DNA from: Mycolicibacterium neoaurum
Lineage (GTDB): Bacteria > Actinomycetota > Actinomycetes > Mycobacteriales > Mycobacteriaceae
Direction of reading: 5' to 3'
Assembly: GCF_036946495.1 (NCBI RefSeq)
Contig: NZ_JAQIIX010000002.1
Coordinates: 434,001-498,000 of the forward strand
DNA: 64,000 nt
The notes beneath the pieces are model-generated. The model had not been told where the DNA came from. It was given only the letters and a program-made list of their open reading frames with translations, and searched no databases. The position numbers and the translations under genes were made by a program. Positions 8,381 to 18,344 of the stretch are shown here, piece by piece (position 1 is the stretch's first letter; each line of letters opens with the position of its first letter).

Positions 8381-10071
8381 GAGTCCTTGCGGCGCGGCTT
8401 GCTGTTGCCGCTCCCGCGGTCGGGTTGCAGGTTGATCAGCACACCCTGGATCCGGGTGTTCTCCAACTTCTTGTACACCTCACGGGGCAACTTGGCAGGC
8501 AGCTCGACCAGCGAGTGATCGACCCGAATGGCGATATGCCCGAAATCGCTGCGGTGCAGCCCACCCTCGTTGGCGATCGCACCGACGATTGCACCGGGAG
8601 CCACCTTGTGCCGCTTGCCGACCGCGATCCGGTAGGTCGCCAGATCGCTTCGCGTGCTGTGCTTCTTGCGCGGACGGTCCTCGCGGGGTCCCCGATCGTC
8701 GCGGTCGGGGCGCTCCCTGCGCTTCTCCGGCGGCGGCTCGGTCATCAGGAACTCTTCGCCGTTGCGCGACTGCAGCGCCAACGCGGCGGCGATATCGGCC
8801 AACGGCACATCGTGATCGCGTTCGTAGTCCTCGATGAGACGGCGGAACAGCTCGATCCCGGGGCTGTTGAGCGAATCGGTGATGGAGTCGCGGAACTTGG
8901 CCACGCGCTGGGCATTGACATCGTCGACCGACGGCAACTGGATCTCCACCAGCTTCTGCCGGGTGACCCGCTCGATCGACCCCAGCAGGTGCCGTTCGCG
9001 CGGCGTGACGAACAGCAGCGCCGTGCCCGAACGCCCCGCCCGGCCGGTGCGCCCGATGCGGTGCACATAGGACTCGGGATCGTGCGGGATGTCGAAGTTC
9101 ACCACGTGGGAGATGCGCTCGACATCCAGACCGCGGGCCGCGACATCGGTGGCGACCAGGATGTCGATCGTGCCGTCCTTGAGCTGGCTGATGGTGCGCT
9201 CACGCACCGCCTGCGGGATGTCACCGTTGATGGCGGCCGCGGCGAAACCGCGGGAACGCAGCTTCTCGGCGACCTCCTCGGTGGCCTGCTTGGTCCGGAC
9301 GAACACGATCATCGCGTCGCCCTCTTCGACCTCCAGCAGACGGGTCAGCGCGTCCATCTTGCGGGGATAGGAGACCTGCAGATAGCGCTGGGTGATGTTC
9401 TCGGCCGTCTGGGTCTTGGACTTGACCGTCACCTCGACCGGATCATGCAGGTACTTGGCGGTGATCTTCTTGATGGCCGGCGGCATGGTCGCCGAGAACA
9501 GGGCGACCTGCTTGTACTCGGGGGTGTCGGCCAGGATGCGTTCGACATCCTCGGCGAAACCCATCTGCAGCATCTCGTCGGCCTCGTCGAGCACCAGGTA
9601 GTCCAGGTGCGAGAGGTCCAGGCTGCCCTTCTCCAAGTGATCGATGACACGTCCCGGGGTGCCGACGACCACCTGCGCGCCGCGCTTGAGACCGGCGAGC
9701 TGCGGCCCGTAGGACGAGCCGCCGTAGACCGGCAGCACGTTCACCGACAGGTGGGCGCCGTACCGGCCGAAAGCCTCCGCGACCTGCAACGCCAGTTCCC
9801 GTGTCGGGGCCAGGACCAGGGCCTGGGTGTTACGGCTGCCGACGTCGATCTTGGACAGGATCGGGATGGCGAACGCCGCCGTCTTACCCGTTCCGGTCTG
9901 GGCCAGACCGACCACATCGGAGCCCGCCAGCATCGGCGGGATGGTGGCCGCCTGGATCGCCGAAGGCGACTCGTAGCCGACCTCCGTGACGGCCTGCAGT
10001 ACGGACGGGTGAATCTGCAGGTCAGCGAAGGTCAGTTCGGGCGCGGGGCTGGGTTCATCGGTCGAGGTCAT
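8377..10071 (-). CDS. deaD: DEAD-box ATP-dependent RNA helicase DeaD/CsdA
   Basis: 564-aa cytoplasmic RNA helicase. Visible in order: Q-motif region, Walker A AQTGTGKTAAF, PTRELALQ, VLDEADEML, SATMPP, the helicase C domain with DVAARGLD and HRIGRTGRAG. A charged linker rich in Arg/Asp/Glu (about residues 425-465) leads to a DbpA-like RNA-binding domain (TYRIAVGKRHKVAPGAIVG) at about 475-545. The family acts in cold adaptation, ribosome assembly and RNA turnover. It is the first gene of a two-gene unit with the overlapping acyltransferase and is divergent from lprE across 74 nt. Confidence 0.93.
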   Translation of the reverse strand: MTSTDEPSPAPELTFADLQIHPSVLQAVTEVGYESPSAIQAATIPPMLAGSDVVGLAQTGTGKTAAFAIPILSKIDVGSRNTQALVLAPTRELALQVAEAFGRYGAHLSVNVLPVYGGSSYGPQLAGLKRGAQVVVGTPGRVIDHLEKGSLDLSHLDYLVLDEADEMLQMGFAEDVERILADTPEYKQVALFSATMPPAIKKITAKYLHDPVEVTVKSKTQTAENITQRYLQVSYPRKMDALTRLLEVEEGDAMIVFVRTKQATEEVAEKLRSRGFAAAAINGDIPQAVRERTISQLKDGTIDILVATDVAARGLDVERISHVVNFDIPHDPESYVHRIGRTGRAGRSGTALLFVTPRERHLLGSIERVTRQKLVEIQLPSVDDVNAQRVAKFRDSITDSLNSPGIELFRRLIEDYERDHDVPLADIAAALALQSRNGEEFLMTEPPPEKRRERPDRDDRGPREDRPRKKHSTRSDLATYRIAVGKRHKVAPGAIVGAIANEGGLHRSDFGHIAIRVDHSLVELPAKLPREVYKKLENTRIQGVLINLQPDRGSGNSKPRRKDS

Positions 10072-10145
10072 TTCACGAGCAGTCTAATGTGTGCGCGTCG
10101 CCACCCCCGACCAGACGTGGCGCACCGGTACGGTGCGGTGTTGTG

Positions 10146-10712
10146 ATGACGAGGTCGCAACCGACGGCCGGCGGTGCGCTGGTACTGGCGGCCGCCTTCG
10201 TGCTGACCGGTTGTGGATCCAGCGATTCCACAGTGTCCAAGACCCCCGACGCAACGGCGCCGGTGTCGGCGCCGGCCAGCGCGACGGTGACTGCCGCTCC
10301 GCCGCCACCACCACCGGAACCCACCCCGGCCGCCGACCCCTGTGCGGTGAACCTGGCCGCCCCCGAGGTGCTCCGCGCGGTATCCGAGCTGCCGCGCGAC
10401 CCGCGCAGCAATCAGCCGTGGAACCCGGAACCGTTGGCGGGCAACTACAACGAGTGCGCCCAGCTGTCGGCGGTGATCGTCAAGGCCAACACCAATGCGC
10501 AGAACGCCAACACCCGCGCGGTGATGTTCCACCTCGGCAAGTTCATCCCCACCGGCGTACCCGACACCTACGGGTTCAATGACGTGGACACCACCGCCAG
10601 CACCGGCGACACCGTCGCGCTGATGTTCACCGGCGGTGTGCCCGGGGTGAACAGCGTGGTGCGGTTCCGCTGGAACGGCGCCGGCGTCGAACTGATCGGC
10701 AATACCGGCTGA
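10146..10712 (+). CDS. lprE: Lipoprotein LprE
   Basis: 188 aa from the ATG at 10146 (a GTG three bases upstream is possible). A lipoprotein signal ends in the lipobox LTGC with the lipidated Cys at position 23. A Thr/Pro/Ala linker precedes a domain of about 130 residues starting PCAVNLAAPEVLRAVSELP, which keeps two cysteines (ADPCAV, NYNECAQ). Position between deaD and the RecB/helicase gene matches LprE (Rv1252c). Function is not established here; it is a cell-envelope protein with an LppP/LprE-type domain. Confidence 0.8.
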   Translation: MTRSQPTAGGALVLAAAFVLTGCGSSDSTVSKTPDATAPVSAPASATVTAAPPPPPPEPTPAADPCAVNLAAPEVLRAVSELPRDPRSNQPWNPEPLAGNYNECAQLSAVIVKANTNAQNANTRAVMFHLGKFIPTGVPDTYGFNDVDTTASTGDTVALMFTGGVPGVNSVVRFRWNGAGVELIGNTG

Positions 10713-10745
10713 CTCACGTCCGCGGCGGTGTCGGAGTCGTCCCCC

Positions 10746-10751
10746 TAGCCT
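10746..10751 (+). promoter_or_regulatory. -10 box (TAGCCT) for a leaderless start
   Basis: TAGCCT ends six bases before the GTG at 10758. In mycobacteria a TANNNT hexamer at this distance usually places transcription initiation on the start codon. It also supports the GTG as the true start. Confidence 0.5.
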
Positions 10752-10757
10752 GGACGC

Positions 10758-13700
10758 GTGTTCACCGATCCCGAGACCGAAGGCCTCGTGGTCTACAGCG
10801 CCTCCGACCTCGCGGCGGCCGCCCGGTGCGAATACGCGCTGTTGCGCTCGTTCGACGCCCAGCTCGGTCGCGGGCCGAAGATCTCCGGTGACGACGAACT
10901 ACTCGCCCGCACCGCCGATCTGGGTGACGACCACGAACAGCGCCATCTCGAGGCCCTGCGCGAGGATGTCGAGGTCACGGTGATCGGGCGGCCGCGCTAC
11001 ACGGTCGCCGGCCTCACCGCTGCCGCCGCCCAGACCATGGACGCCATCGAACGCCGGGCACCGGCGATCTATCAGGCCGCCATGTTCGACGGCCGGTTCG
11101 CCGGCTTCGCCGACTTCCTGACCCTCGATACCGGCGGGCGCTACCGGCTACGCGATACCAAGCTCGCTCGCTCGGTGAAGGTGGAGGCGCTGCTGCAGTT
11201 GGCCGCCTACGCCGACACCCTGGCCGCCGCCGGTGTCCCGGTCGCCGACGAGATCGACCTGCTGCTCGGTGACGGCGCGGTGGCCACCTACCGCGTCGAC
11301 GAACTGTTACCGGTGTACCGACCGCGCCGCGCCGCACTGGAACGGCTGCTCGACGAGCACCTGGCCGGCGGCAGTCCGGTGTCCTGGACCGACCCGGGGG
11401 TGCGGGCCTGTTTCCGCTGCCCGGAATGCAGCGTGCAGGTCAAGGACACCGACGACCTGCTGCTGGTCGCCGGCATGCGGGTCAGCCAGCGGGCCCGGCT
11501 GCTGGATGCCGGCATCACCACCGTGCACGAGCTGGCCGGCCACCAGGGCCCGGTCCCGGAACTGTCCGCGCGGGCGGTCACGACGCTGACGGCGCAGGCG
11601 CGGCTGCAGATCGCCGAGCGCACCGACGGTAAGCCGCCATACGAGATCGTCGATGCGCAGCCGCTGATGGTGCTGCCCGACGCCGACAAGGGTGATCTGT
11701 TCTTCGACTTCGAGGGTGACCCGTTGTGGACCCGCAACGGTGTGGACTGGGGCCTGGAGTACCTGTGGGGCGTGCTGACCGTCAGCGACGAGTTCACCCC
11801 GTTGTGGGCCCACGACCGGGCGGCGGAAAAGCAGGCTTTACAGGACTTCCTCGCGTTGGTGCGCAAGCGCCGCAAGCGCTATCCGAACATGCACATCTAC
11901 CACTACGCGGCTTACGAGAAGAGCACGCTGCTGCGGCTGGCCGGACGCTACGGTGTCGGCGAGGACGATATCGACGACCTGTTGCGCAACGGTGTGCTCG
12001 TCGACCTATATCCATTGGTGCGCAAGAGCATTCGGGTCGGGACCGAGAGCTACAGCATCAAATACCTGGAACCGCTCTACATGGGCAACGAGTTGCGCGG
12101 CGGCGAGGTCACCACCGCCACCGACTCGATCACCCAGTACGCCAAGTACTGCGCACTGAGCGCCGACGGGCGCAGCGACGATGCCGAGATCGTCCTCAAA
12201 CAGATCGAGGACTACAACCGCTACGACTGCCGCTCGACCCGGCGATTACGGGACTGGTTGGTGGCCCGCGCCATCGAATCCGCGGTGCCCCCGCGCGGTC
12301 CGCAACCGGTGCGCGACAACGGATCCGAGGCTGCCGTCACGGTCGCCGACGCGACCGACCGCGCACTGCTGAAGTTCGCCGGGGACAACACCGGCGAGCG
12401 CAGTGCCGAGCAGACCGCGGTGGCCATGGTCGCCGCCGCCCGCGGTTATCACAAACGCGAGGACAAACCGTTCTGGTGGTCGCATTTCGACCGGGTCAAC
12501 AATCCGGTCGACGAATGGTCGGACAACAGCGACGTGTTCGTCGCCGAGACGGCCGAGATCATCGCCGACTGGCACACCCCGCCGCGAGCGCGCAAGCCGC
12601 AGCGACATATTCGGCTCACCGGCGAGCTCGCCAACGGTGCGCTGTGCCGCGAGATGTTCGCCCTCTACGACCCGCCGTCACCTGCCGGATTGTCCGAGGA
12701 CCCCGACCGGCGCGCCTTCGGCAACGTCGTCGTCACCGAGTGCGACAACCCGGAGGCGCCGACGGCCGTCGTCGTGGTCGAAAAACACATCGAGCCGTTC
12801 GACCGACTGCCGTTCGCCCTCACCCCGCCGGGGCCGATCAACACCAAACCGTTGCAGGAGTCGATCGCGGACACCGCGGCGACGGTGGCCACCGGGCTAC
12901 CCACGTTGCCCGCGACCGCCGTCACCGACATCCTGTTGCGCCGCCCGCCGCGCACTCGCAGCGGCGGCCCACTCCCCCGCACCGAGGACGTCTGCGCCGA
13001 TATCGCCGCCGCGCTGCTGGATCTCGACTCGTCCTATCTGGCCGTGCACGGTCCACCGGGAACCGGCAAGACCTACACCTCGGCGGCGGTGATCGCCCGG
13101 TTGGTCGACGAGCACGGTTGGCGGATCGGCGTGGTCGCCCAGTCCCATGCCGTGGTGGAGAACCTGCTGGGCGGGGTCATCGATGCCGGTGTCGACCCCG
13201 AGCGGGTCGGCAAGAAGAAGAGCCCGGACCGACCGTGGCGCGAGATCGCCGAGAAGGACTACCCGGCGTTCATCGCCGAGACGCCGGGATGCGTCATCGG
13301 CGGCACCGCATGGGATTTCGCGAACCCATCGCGGATACCGCGCGGGGCGCTCGACCTGCTGGTCATCGAGGAGGCCGGCCAGTACAGCCTGGCCAACACC
13401 ATCGCCGTCGCCACTGCGGCACGCACCCTGCTGCTGCTCGGCGACCCCCAGCAGCTACCGCAGGTCAGCCAGGGCACCCACCCCGAACCGGTCGACGGAT
13501 CGGCGCTGGGTTGGCTGGTGGACGGCCACGCCACCCTGCCCGAGGAGCGCGGCTACTTCCTGGACCGCTCCTTCCGGATGCATCCGGCGGTGTGCCGCCC
13601 GGTGTCACGACTGTCCTACGACGGGCGGCTGCAGGCTCAGGAGGCGGTCAGCGGGGCCCGCAGGCTGGCCGGCATGCAACCCGGTGTGCATGTGCTGACC

Positions 13701-14159
13701 GTCGAACACACCGGCAACTCCACCGACAGCCCGGAAGAGGCCGACGCGATCATCGCCGCGATCACGTCCAGGCTGGGCAATGAGTGGACCGACGAAAAGG
13801 GCACCACCGCATTGGATCAGCGGCACGTCCTGGTCGTGACCCCGTACAACGCACAGGTGGTGATGCTTCGCCGCAAACTCGACGCGGCCGGGCTGCCGGA
13901 GGTCGAGGTGGGCACGGTGGACAAGTTCCAGGGTCGACAGGCGGCGCTGGTGTTCGTGTCGATGACGGCCTCCTCGGCCGACGACGTTCCGCGCGGAGTG
14001 TCCTTCCTGCTCAACCGCAATCGCCTCAACGTCGCGATCAGCCGGGCCAAGTACGCCGCGGTGATCGTGCGCTCGGCGACGCTGACGGACTACCTTCCCG
14101 CCACCCCGGCCGGTTTGATCGAATTGGGCGCCTTCCTGGCGCTCACCGATCCGGTCTGA
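10758..14159 (+). CDS. Large nuclease-helicase: RecB-like (TM0106-type) nuclease fused to SF1 helicase
   Basis: 1133 aa, matching the position of Rv1251c. The N-terminal part looks like a RecB/AddB-type PD-(D/E)XK nuclease: FADFLTLDTGGRYRLRDTKLARS holds the D...(D)xK core, and a lone Cys near residue 18 plus CFRCPEC suggest a four-Cys iron-sulfur site. An RNase H-like segment follows (GDLFFDFEGDPLW to YNRYDCRSTRRLRDWL). From about residue 740 an SF1 helicase is seen: Walker A HGPPGTGKT, Walker B LLVIEEAGQ, GDPQQLPQ, GTVDKFQGRQA and LNRNRLNVAISRAK. It probably processes DNA (or RNA) ends in repair; the substrate is unknown. GTG start with a leaderless-type -10. Confidence 0.82.
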   Translation: MFTDPETEGLVVYSASDLAAAARCEYALLRSFDAQLGRGPKISGDDELLARTADLGDDHEQRHLEALREDVEVTVIGRPRYTVAGLTAAAAQTMDAIERRAPAIYQAAMFDGRFAGFADFLTLDTGGRYRLRDTKLARSVKVEALLQLAAYADTLAAAGVPVADEIDLLLGDGAVATYRVDELLPVYRPRRAALERLLDEHLAGGSPVSWTDPGVRACFRCPECSVQVKDTDDLLLVAGMRVSQRARLLDAGITTVHELAGHQGPVPELSARAVTTLTAQARLQIAERTDGKPPYEIVDAQPLMVLPDADKGDLFFDFEGDPLWTRNGVDWGLEYLWGVLTVSDEFTPLWAHDRAAEKQALQDFLALVRKRRKRYPNMHIYHYAAYEKSTLLRLAGRYGVGEDDIDDLLRNGVLVDLYPLVRKSIRVGTESYSIKYLEPLYMGNELRGGEVTTATDSITQYAKYCALSADGRSDDAEIVLKQIEDYNRYDCRSTRRLRDWLVARAIESAVPPRGPQPVRDNGSEAAVTVADATDRALLKFAGDNTGERSAEQTAVAMVAAARGYHKREDKPFWWSHFDRVNNPVDEWSDNSDVFVAETAEIIADWHTPPRARKPQRHIRLTGELANGALCREMFALYDPPSPAGLSEDPDRRAFGNVVVTECDNPEAPTAVVVVEKHIEPFDRLPFALTPPGPINTKPLQESIADTAATVATGLPTLPATAVTDILLRRPPRTRSGGPLPRTEDVCADIAAALLDLDSSYLAVHGPPGTGKTYTSAAVIARLVDEHGWRIGVVAQSHAVVENLLGGVIDAGVDPERVGKKKSPDRPWREIAEKDYPAFIAETPGCVIGGTAWDFANPSRIPRGALDLLVIEEAGQYSLANTIAVATAARTLLLLGDPQQLPQVSQGTHPEPVDGSALGWLVDGHATLPEERGYFLDRSFRMHPAVCRPVSRLSYDGRLQAQEAVSGARRLAGMQPGVHVLTVEHTGNSTDSPEEADAIIAAITSRLGNEWTDEKGTTALDQRHVLVVTPYNAQVVMLRRKLDAAGLPEVEVGTVDKFQGRQAALVFVSMTASSADDVPRGVSFLLNRNRLNVAISRAKYAAVIVRSATLTDYLPATPAGLIELGAFLALTDPV

Positions 14160-14172
14160 TACCGGCGCCCGG

Positions 14173-16050
14173 TCAGTCGCCGCGAGAGTGCCTGCCCCGA
14201 GCGGGGCGCGTCACCGCCACGTTCGACCACTCCTCGGCAGGTGCGGACCAGGAGTCCTCGACGCGGTACACGTCGACAGGTCCACCCGGTGCCGCCTCGC
14301 CGTTGTCACCGTGGCGGAGGCTCAGCTGATCGGTCACCGAGTCATCCGCCGCGGCACCATCATCGGCGAACGCGTCATCGGTGACGGCAGGCACGATATC
14401 GGTGGGCATGTCGTCGCCGGGGTGCGGATCCGAGACCGTCCACTCGATGTACTCGTCGTCGGAATAGTCGTCGTCGTAATCGTCGTAGTGGTCACCATCG
14501 GCCCAGTCCTCACCGAGGGAATGCTGGTCGGCCAGCGGCGTCGCCGCGAGCGGATGATCGGGCAGCACGTCCGCGCGCTCCCCGCCGCGCAGGAAGATCG
14601 CCCCTACCACCCCGAACAACGCGATGAACGCCGGCAGCAGCAGCGACTGGGCCAGTGCCGCCGAAAACGGTGCCTCCAGGAAGGACGGCAGATCCGGGGC
14701 CGGGCCCTCGCCGGAGACCGGTTGTCCGCCACCCAGCTCCGCGCCGATCCGACTTGTCATGAAGGCGGCCATCGCGGCGCTGCCGAGCACCGCACCCACC
14801 TGACGGGTGCTGTTGTAGACCCCCGACCCAGCGCCGGCCGAATCGGGCGGCAAATTGCGGGTGGCGGTCGCCGCCAGCGGTGACCACACGAACGCCATGC
14901 CGACGCCCATGACCGTCAGCGGTAGCAGCAACCGCCAGATCGCGGTGGACGGCGTCATCTCGAACGACAGCCAGGTCAGACCGATGGCCAGCAGCGAGAA
15001 GCCGAATCCGATGATCGGCGTGGGTGGTTTGCGGTCGACCATGCGGCCGACGAAGGGCGCGAGCACCCCCGAGGCGATGGCCATCGGCGCCGTCAGCAGG
15101 GCGGAGCGGGTGTAGGACAACCCGAGCACCACCGGGGCGTAGAACATCACCGGCAGGATCATGGCGGTGACGGTGAAGCTGATGACGGCGACTCCGACGG
15201 TCGAGAGCGTGAAGTCACGGTCGGCGAAGATGCGCAGCGGGATCAGCGGTTCCCGCGGGTTCACCGACTGCCAGTAGACGAAACCCACCAGGAACGCGCC
15301 ACCGAGGGCCATCGTCGCCCAGATCCAGGGCGCCCAGTCGTGGGACTGTCCCTCCTGCAGACCGAAGACGATGAAGAACATCGCCAGCCCCGACAGCGCC
15401 ACTCCGAGCAGGTCGAAATCGTGCCGCTCGGTGGGCAGCGTCGGCACCAGCCACATCGCCAGGCCGAGACCGATGATCCCGATGGGCACGTTGACGAAGA
15501 AGATCCACTGCCAGCCCAGGCCGTCGATGAGCACCCCGCCGGCGATCGGACCCACCAGGGTCGCGACCCCTGCCGTGGCGCCCCACACGCTCATGGCGAC
15601 ACCGCGGCGCGCGGCCGGGAACAACCGGGTGATCGTGGACAGGGTTTGCGGGGTCAGCAGCGCCGCGCCCAGGCCCTGCACCACGCGGGCCGCGATCAGC
15701 ATCTCGATGGAGCCGGCCAGTCCGCACCACAACGATGCGGCGGTGAACACGCCGAGACCGATCAGGTAGAGGTTCTTGGGCCCGAACCGGTCGCCCAGGC
15801 GCCCGGACACCAGTAACGGCACGGCGTAGGCCAGCAGGTAGGCACTGGTCACCCAGATGACGCCGTCATAGTCGGTGTTCAGCGCGTCCATGATCGGCTT
15901 GTTCGCGATCGCGACAATCGTGGAGTCCACCAGGATCATGAAGAAGCCGACCAGCATCGCCCACAGGGCATGCCATGGGTTGGCAGGGCGGGCCTGCCCG
16001 GTCATCCGGGAGGCCGACGGCGATCGGCGATCAGTGGGTTTCTCGAACAT
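14173..16050 (-). CDS. MFS multidrug exporter, DHA2 (EmrB/QacA) type, Rv1250-like
   Basis: 625 aa. About 14 transmembrane helices span residues 25-490. The first is ALWAMLVGFFMILVDSTIVAIA with the DSTIV motif, and motif A is seen as SGRLGDRFGPKN. A 120-residue acidic cytoplasmic tail (DYDDDYSDDEYIEW) ends in a basic SRGD. The family exports drugs and lipophilic cations by proton antiport. An in-frame ATG at 16005 starts just before the first helix and is an alternative start. The gene ends only 13 nt from the convergent nuclease-helicase gene, whereas in M. tuberculosis Rv1250 and Rv1251c are likewise convergent neighbours. Confidence 0.85.
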   Translation of the reverse strand: MFEKPTDRRSPSASRMTGQARPANPWHALWAMLVGFFMILVDSTIVAIANKPIMDALNTDYDGVIWVTSAYLLAYAVPLLVSGRLGDRFGPKNLYLIGLGVFTAASLWCGLAGSIEMLIAARVVQGLGAALLTPQTLSTITRLFPAARRGVAMSVWGATAGVATLVGPIAGGVLIDGLGWQWIFFVNVPIGIIGLGLAMWLVPTLPTERHDFDLLGVALSGLAMFFIVFGLQEGQSHDWAPWIWATMALGGAFLVGFVYWQSVNPREPLIPLRIFADRDFTLSTVGVAVISFTVTAMILPVMFYAPVVLGLSYTRSALLTAPMAIASGVLAPFVGRMVDRKPPTPIIGFGFSLLAIGLTWLSFEMTPSTAIWRLLLPLTVMGVGMAFVWSPLAATATRNLPPDSAGAGSGVYNSTRQVGAVLGSAAMAAFMTSRIGAELGGGQPVSGEGPAPDLPSFLEAPFSAALAQSLLLPAFIALFGVVGAIFLRGGERADVLPDHPLAATPLADQHSLGEDWADGDHYDDYDDDYSDDEYIEWTVSDPHPGDDMPTDIVPAVTDDAFADDGAAADDSVTDQLSLRHGDNGEAAPGGPVDVYRVEDSWSAPAEEWSNVAVTRPARGRHSRGD

Positions 16051-16141
16051 CTACTCGTCATCGGGGGTGGTGGCGACCGGACCGACGGTACGGTTCGGCC
16101 CGTTTCCCGACAAGTCGGGTTCGGATCGTCGAGATCCTCGG

Positions 16142-17422
16142 TCAGACCGTATCGGTCGCGATCAGCGCAGGCGATGCCGATCCCTGCTGCCGGGCTGGCG
16201 CGCCGACGGTCAACAGACCGGCCAGCGCGACGCCCGATCCCACCAACATCACCAGTGCGAGGGAGAATTCGCTGTTGCCGAGCACCCCGACCAAGGGGGC
16301 GACGGCCGCGCCGATGCCGAACTGGGCGGCGCCGAGCAGAGCCGCCGAGGTGCCCGCGGCTTCGGCATGCCGCGACAGCGCGACCGCCGGCGCGTTGGGC
16401 AGCACCAGTCCCATCGCACCGAGGATGACCATGACGGGTACCAGGAATCCGGGCAGTCCTGCCACGCCCGTGACCGCCAGCGCGATGAACACGATTCCCG
16501 CGACGACCGACACCCCGAGAGCGGCCACCATGATCTGCTGCGGGGCGAACCGGCGCAGCAACACGACGTTGCACTGGGTGGAGCCGATCAAGATGACCGC
16601 CCCGCCCGCGAACACCAAGGCGAAGGTCTGTTGGTTCAGCCCGTAGTCACCCTGCAGGACGAAGGGCGCGGCGGAGATATAGGCGAACAACCCCGCCATG
16701 CTCAACCCGGCGACGGCGACCAGCGTCACGAAACGTGGGTCGCGCAGGAGCCCGGCATAGGTTCGCGCGATCCCCCGCACCTGTAACGGACGCCGGTGGC
16801 TCGCAGGCAGGGTTTCGGGCAGGGCCAGCGCGGCCAGCAGCAGCAGTCCGGCGGCCAGCACCACCAGCACCGCGAAAACCCAGTGCCAGGAGGCGTGCAG
16901 CAGTACCGCCGCGCCGAGCGACGGCGCGATCACCGGTGCCACCCCGAGCACCAGGATCAGCCGCGACATCACCGTCGCCGCGACATTGTCGACGTAGAGA
17001 TCGCCGACCACCGCGACCGCCACCACCGATGCGGCGGCCGCGCCGAAACCCTGCAGCACCCGGCCGGTGCCCAGCACCGCGATGTTCGGGGCGAACAAGC
17101 AGATCAGCGAAGCCACGATGTGGATGGCGATACCGGCCATCAGTGGCACCCGACGGCCCAACGAATCCGACAGCGGGCCGATCACCAATTGGCCGATGGC
17201 CAGTCCCGCCAGCGTGCCGGTGAGCGTGAGCTGCACCATCGAGGAGGACACCGTGAGGTCCTCGGCGATCCGCGGCAGCGCCGGCAGGTACATGTCGATG
17301 GTCAGCGGCCCGAGGGCGACCATGAGCCCCAGCACCGTGATCATCCGCAGTCGATTCGGCGCACCATCGGTTCGGGTCGGCTTTGTCACGGTCGGCGATG
17401 GTGTCACGGGTAGGCACAGCAA
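16142..17422 (-). CDS. MFS multidrug transporter, Bcr/CflA type
   Basis: 426 aa, 12 predicted helices. Signature region MVALGPLTIDMYLPALPRIAEDL and motif A GPLSDSLGRR at the loop between helices 2 and 3 are typical of the Bcr/CflA drug-resistance group, which exports bicyclomycin, sulfonamides or chloramphenicol-like compounds. It lies 91 nt upstream of the DHA2 pump on the same strand, making a two-pump cluster. It is not part of the M. tuberculosis order I recall here. The start could also be the ATG encoding MITVLGLM after an arginine-rich stretch. Confidence 0.85.
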   Translation of the reverse strand: MLCLPVTPSPTVTKPTRTDGAPNRLRMITVLGLMVALGPLTIDMYLPALPRIAEDLTVSSSMVQLTLTGTLAGLAIGQLVIGPLSDSLGRRVPLMAGIAIHIVASLICLFAPNIAVLGTGRVLQGFGAAAASVVAVAVVGDLYVDNVAATVMSRLILVLGVAPVIAPSLGAAVLLHASWHWVFAVLVVLAAGLLLLAALALPETLPASHRRPLQVRGIARTYAGLLRDPRFVTLVAVAGLSMAGLFAYISAAPFVLQGDYGLNQQTFALVFAGGAVILIGSTQCNVVLLRRFAPQQIMVAALGVSVVAGIVFIALAVTGVAGLPGFLVPVMVILGAMGLVLPNAPAVALSRHAEAAGTSAALLGAAQFGIGAAVAPLVGVLGNSEFSLALVMLVGSGVALAGLLTVGAPARQQGSASPALIATDTV

Positions 17423-17594
17423 CGCACGTCGGTTTTTTCTTCCCGATCACCACGACTCGCCACTCGGGCGGCCCGGTCGATGGTCCCGGGCGCGCCGGGC
17501 ACCAGAGCGCCATCTCAGACGTTGAACGCACGTTAGCCTGGGTATTCGACAGGCACCGCGGGAATGACCCGAGGATGCGAAGGGAAGTGCGCCG

Positions 17595-18344
17595 ATGAAC
17601 GCCCGCTCCAGCAAGAACCTGCCAGCCACCCGCGATCGCGTCGACGATGACCCCAGCGCCGCCGCCAAGGCGCTCTCCCAGATCCTGGAGCGCAGCAACC
17701 GCCTGCAGGGACCGGCCGTCACCGCCTACGTGCAGCGGTTGCGCAACCAGCGTCCCGACGCCACCCCTGCCGAGATCATCACCGCCTGCGAGAAGCACTA
17801 CCTGGCGGCGGTGATGGCCTCCGGTGCCGCGGTCGGGTCGGCCGCCGCCTTCCCCGGTATCGGCACGTTGGCCGCGCTGTCGGCGGTGGCCGGTGAGACG
17901 GTGGTGTTCCTCGAGGCGACCGCGGTGTTCGTGCTGGCGGTGGCCGAGGTACACGGCATTCCCGCCGACCATCGCGAGCGGCGACGGGCACTCGTGCTGT
18001 CGGTATTGGTCGGTGAGGACGGTAAGGGTGCGGTCGCCGACCTGATCGGCGGTGGCCGGACCAGCGGGGCCTGGATCTCCGACGGCGCGGCCACCCTGCC
18101 GCTGCCCGTGGTGTCCCAGCTGAACAACCGGCTGGTCAAATATTTCGTCAAGAAGTACGCGCTCAAGCGCGGAGCGCTGGCGTTCGGCAAGATGCTTCCC
18201 GTCGGAGTGGGTGCCGTCGTCGGCGGGATGGGCAATCGGCTCATGGGCAAGAAGATCGTCGGCAACGCCCGGCAGGCGTTCGGAAAACCGCCCGCGCGCT
18301 GGCCATCGACACTTCATGTACTTCCTGCGGCTAACTCCGAGTGA
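17595..18344 (+). CDS. Conserved membrane-associated protein (Rv1249c-like)
   Basis: 249 aa, ATG at 17595 behind an AGGGAAG site. A helical N-terminus (about residues 1-70) is followed by two hydrophobic glycine/alanine-rich segments (GAAVGSAAAFPGIGTLAALSAVAG, VVFLEATAVFVLAVAEVHGI). Later come LVKYFVKKYALKRGALAFGKMLPVGVGAVVGGMGN and a basic tail. This G-rich pattern recalls EcsC-type membrane proteins, but I cannot assign a function. It lies directly upstream of kgd, as Rv1249c lies next to Rv1248c. The intervening 142 nt separate the transcription units. Confidence 0.7.
   Translation: MNARSSKNLPATRDRVDDDPSAAAKALSQILERSNRLQGPAVTAYVQRLRNQRPDATPAEIITACEKHYLAAVMASGAAVGSAAAFPGIGTLAALSAVAGETVVFLEATAVFVLAVAEVHGIPADHRERRRALVLSVLVGEDGKGAVADLIGGGRTSGAWISDGAATLPLPVVSQLNNRLVKYFVKKYALKRGALAFGKMLPVGVGAVVGGMGNRLMGKKIVGNARQAFGKPPARWPSTLHVLPAANSE

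Noticed and set aside
8122..10146. 674-codon plus-strand frame over deaD
   Set aside because: Shadow of deaD with repetitive Asp/Arg/Gly/Leu/His composition; the minus-strand helicase motifs are complete.
11726..13783. 685-codon alternative frame inside the nuclease-helicase gene
   Set aside because: Arginine-rich shadow of the 1133-aa frame, which carries all the helicase motifs.
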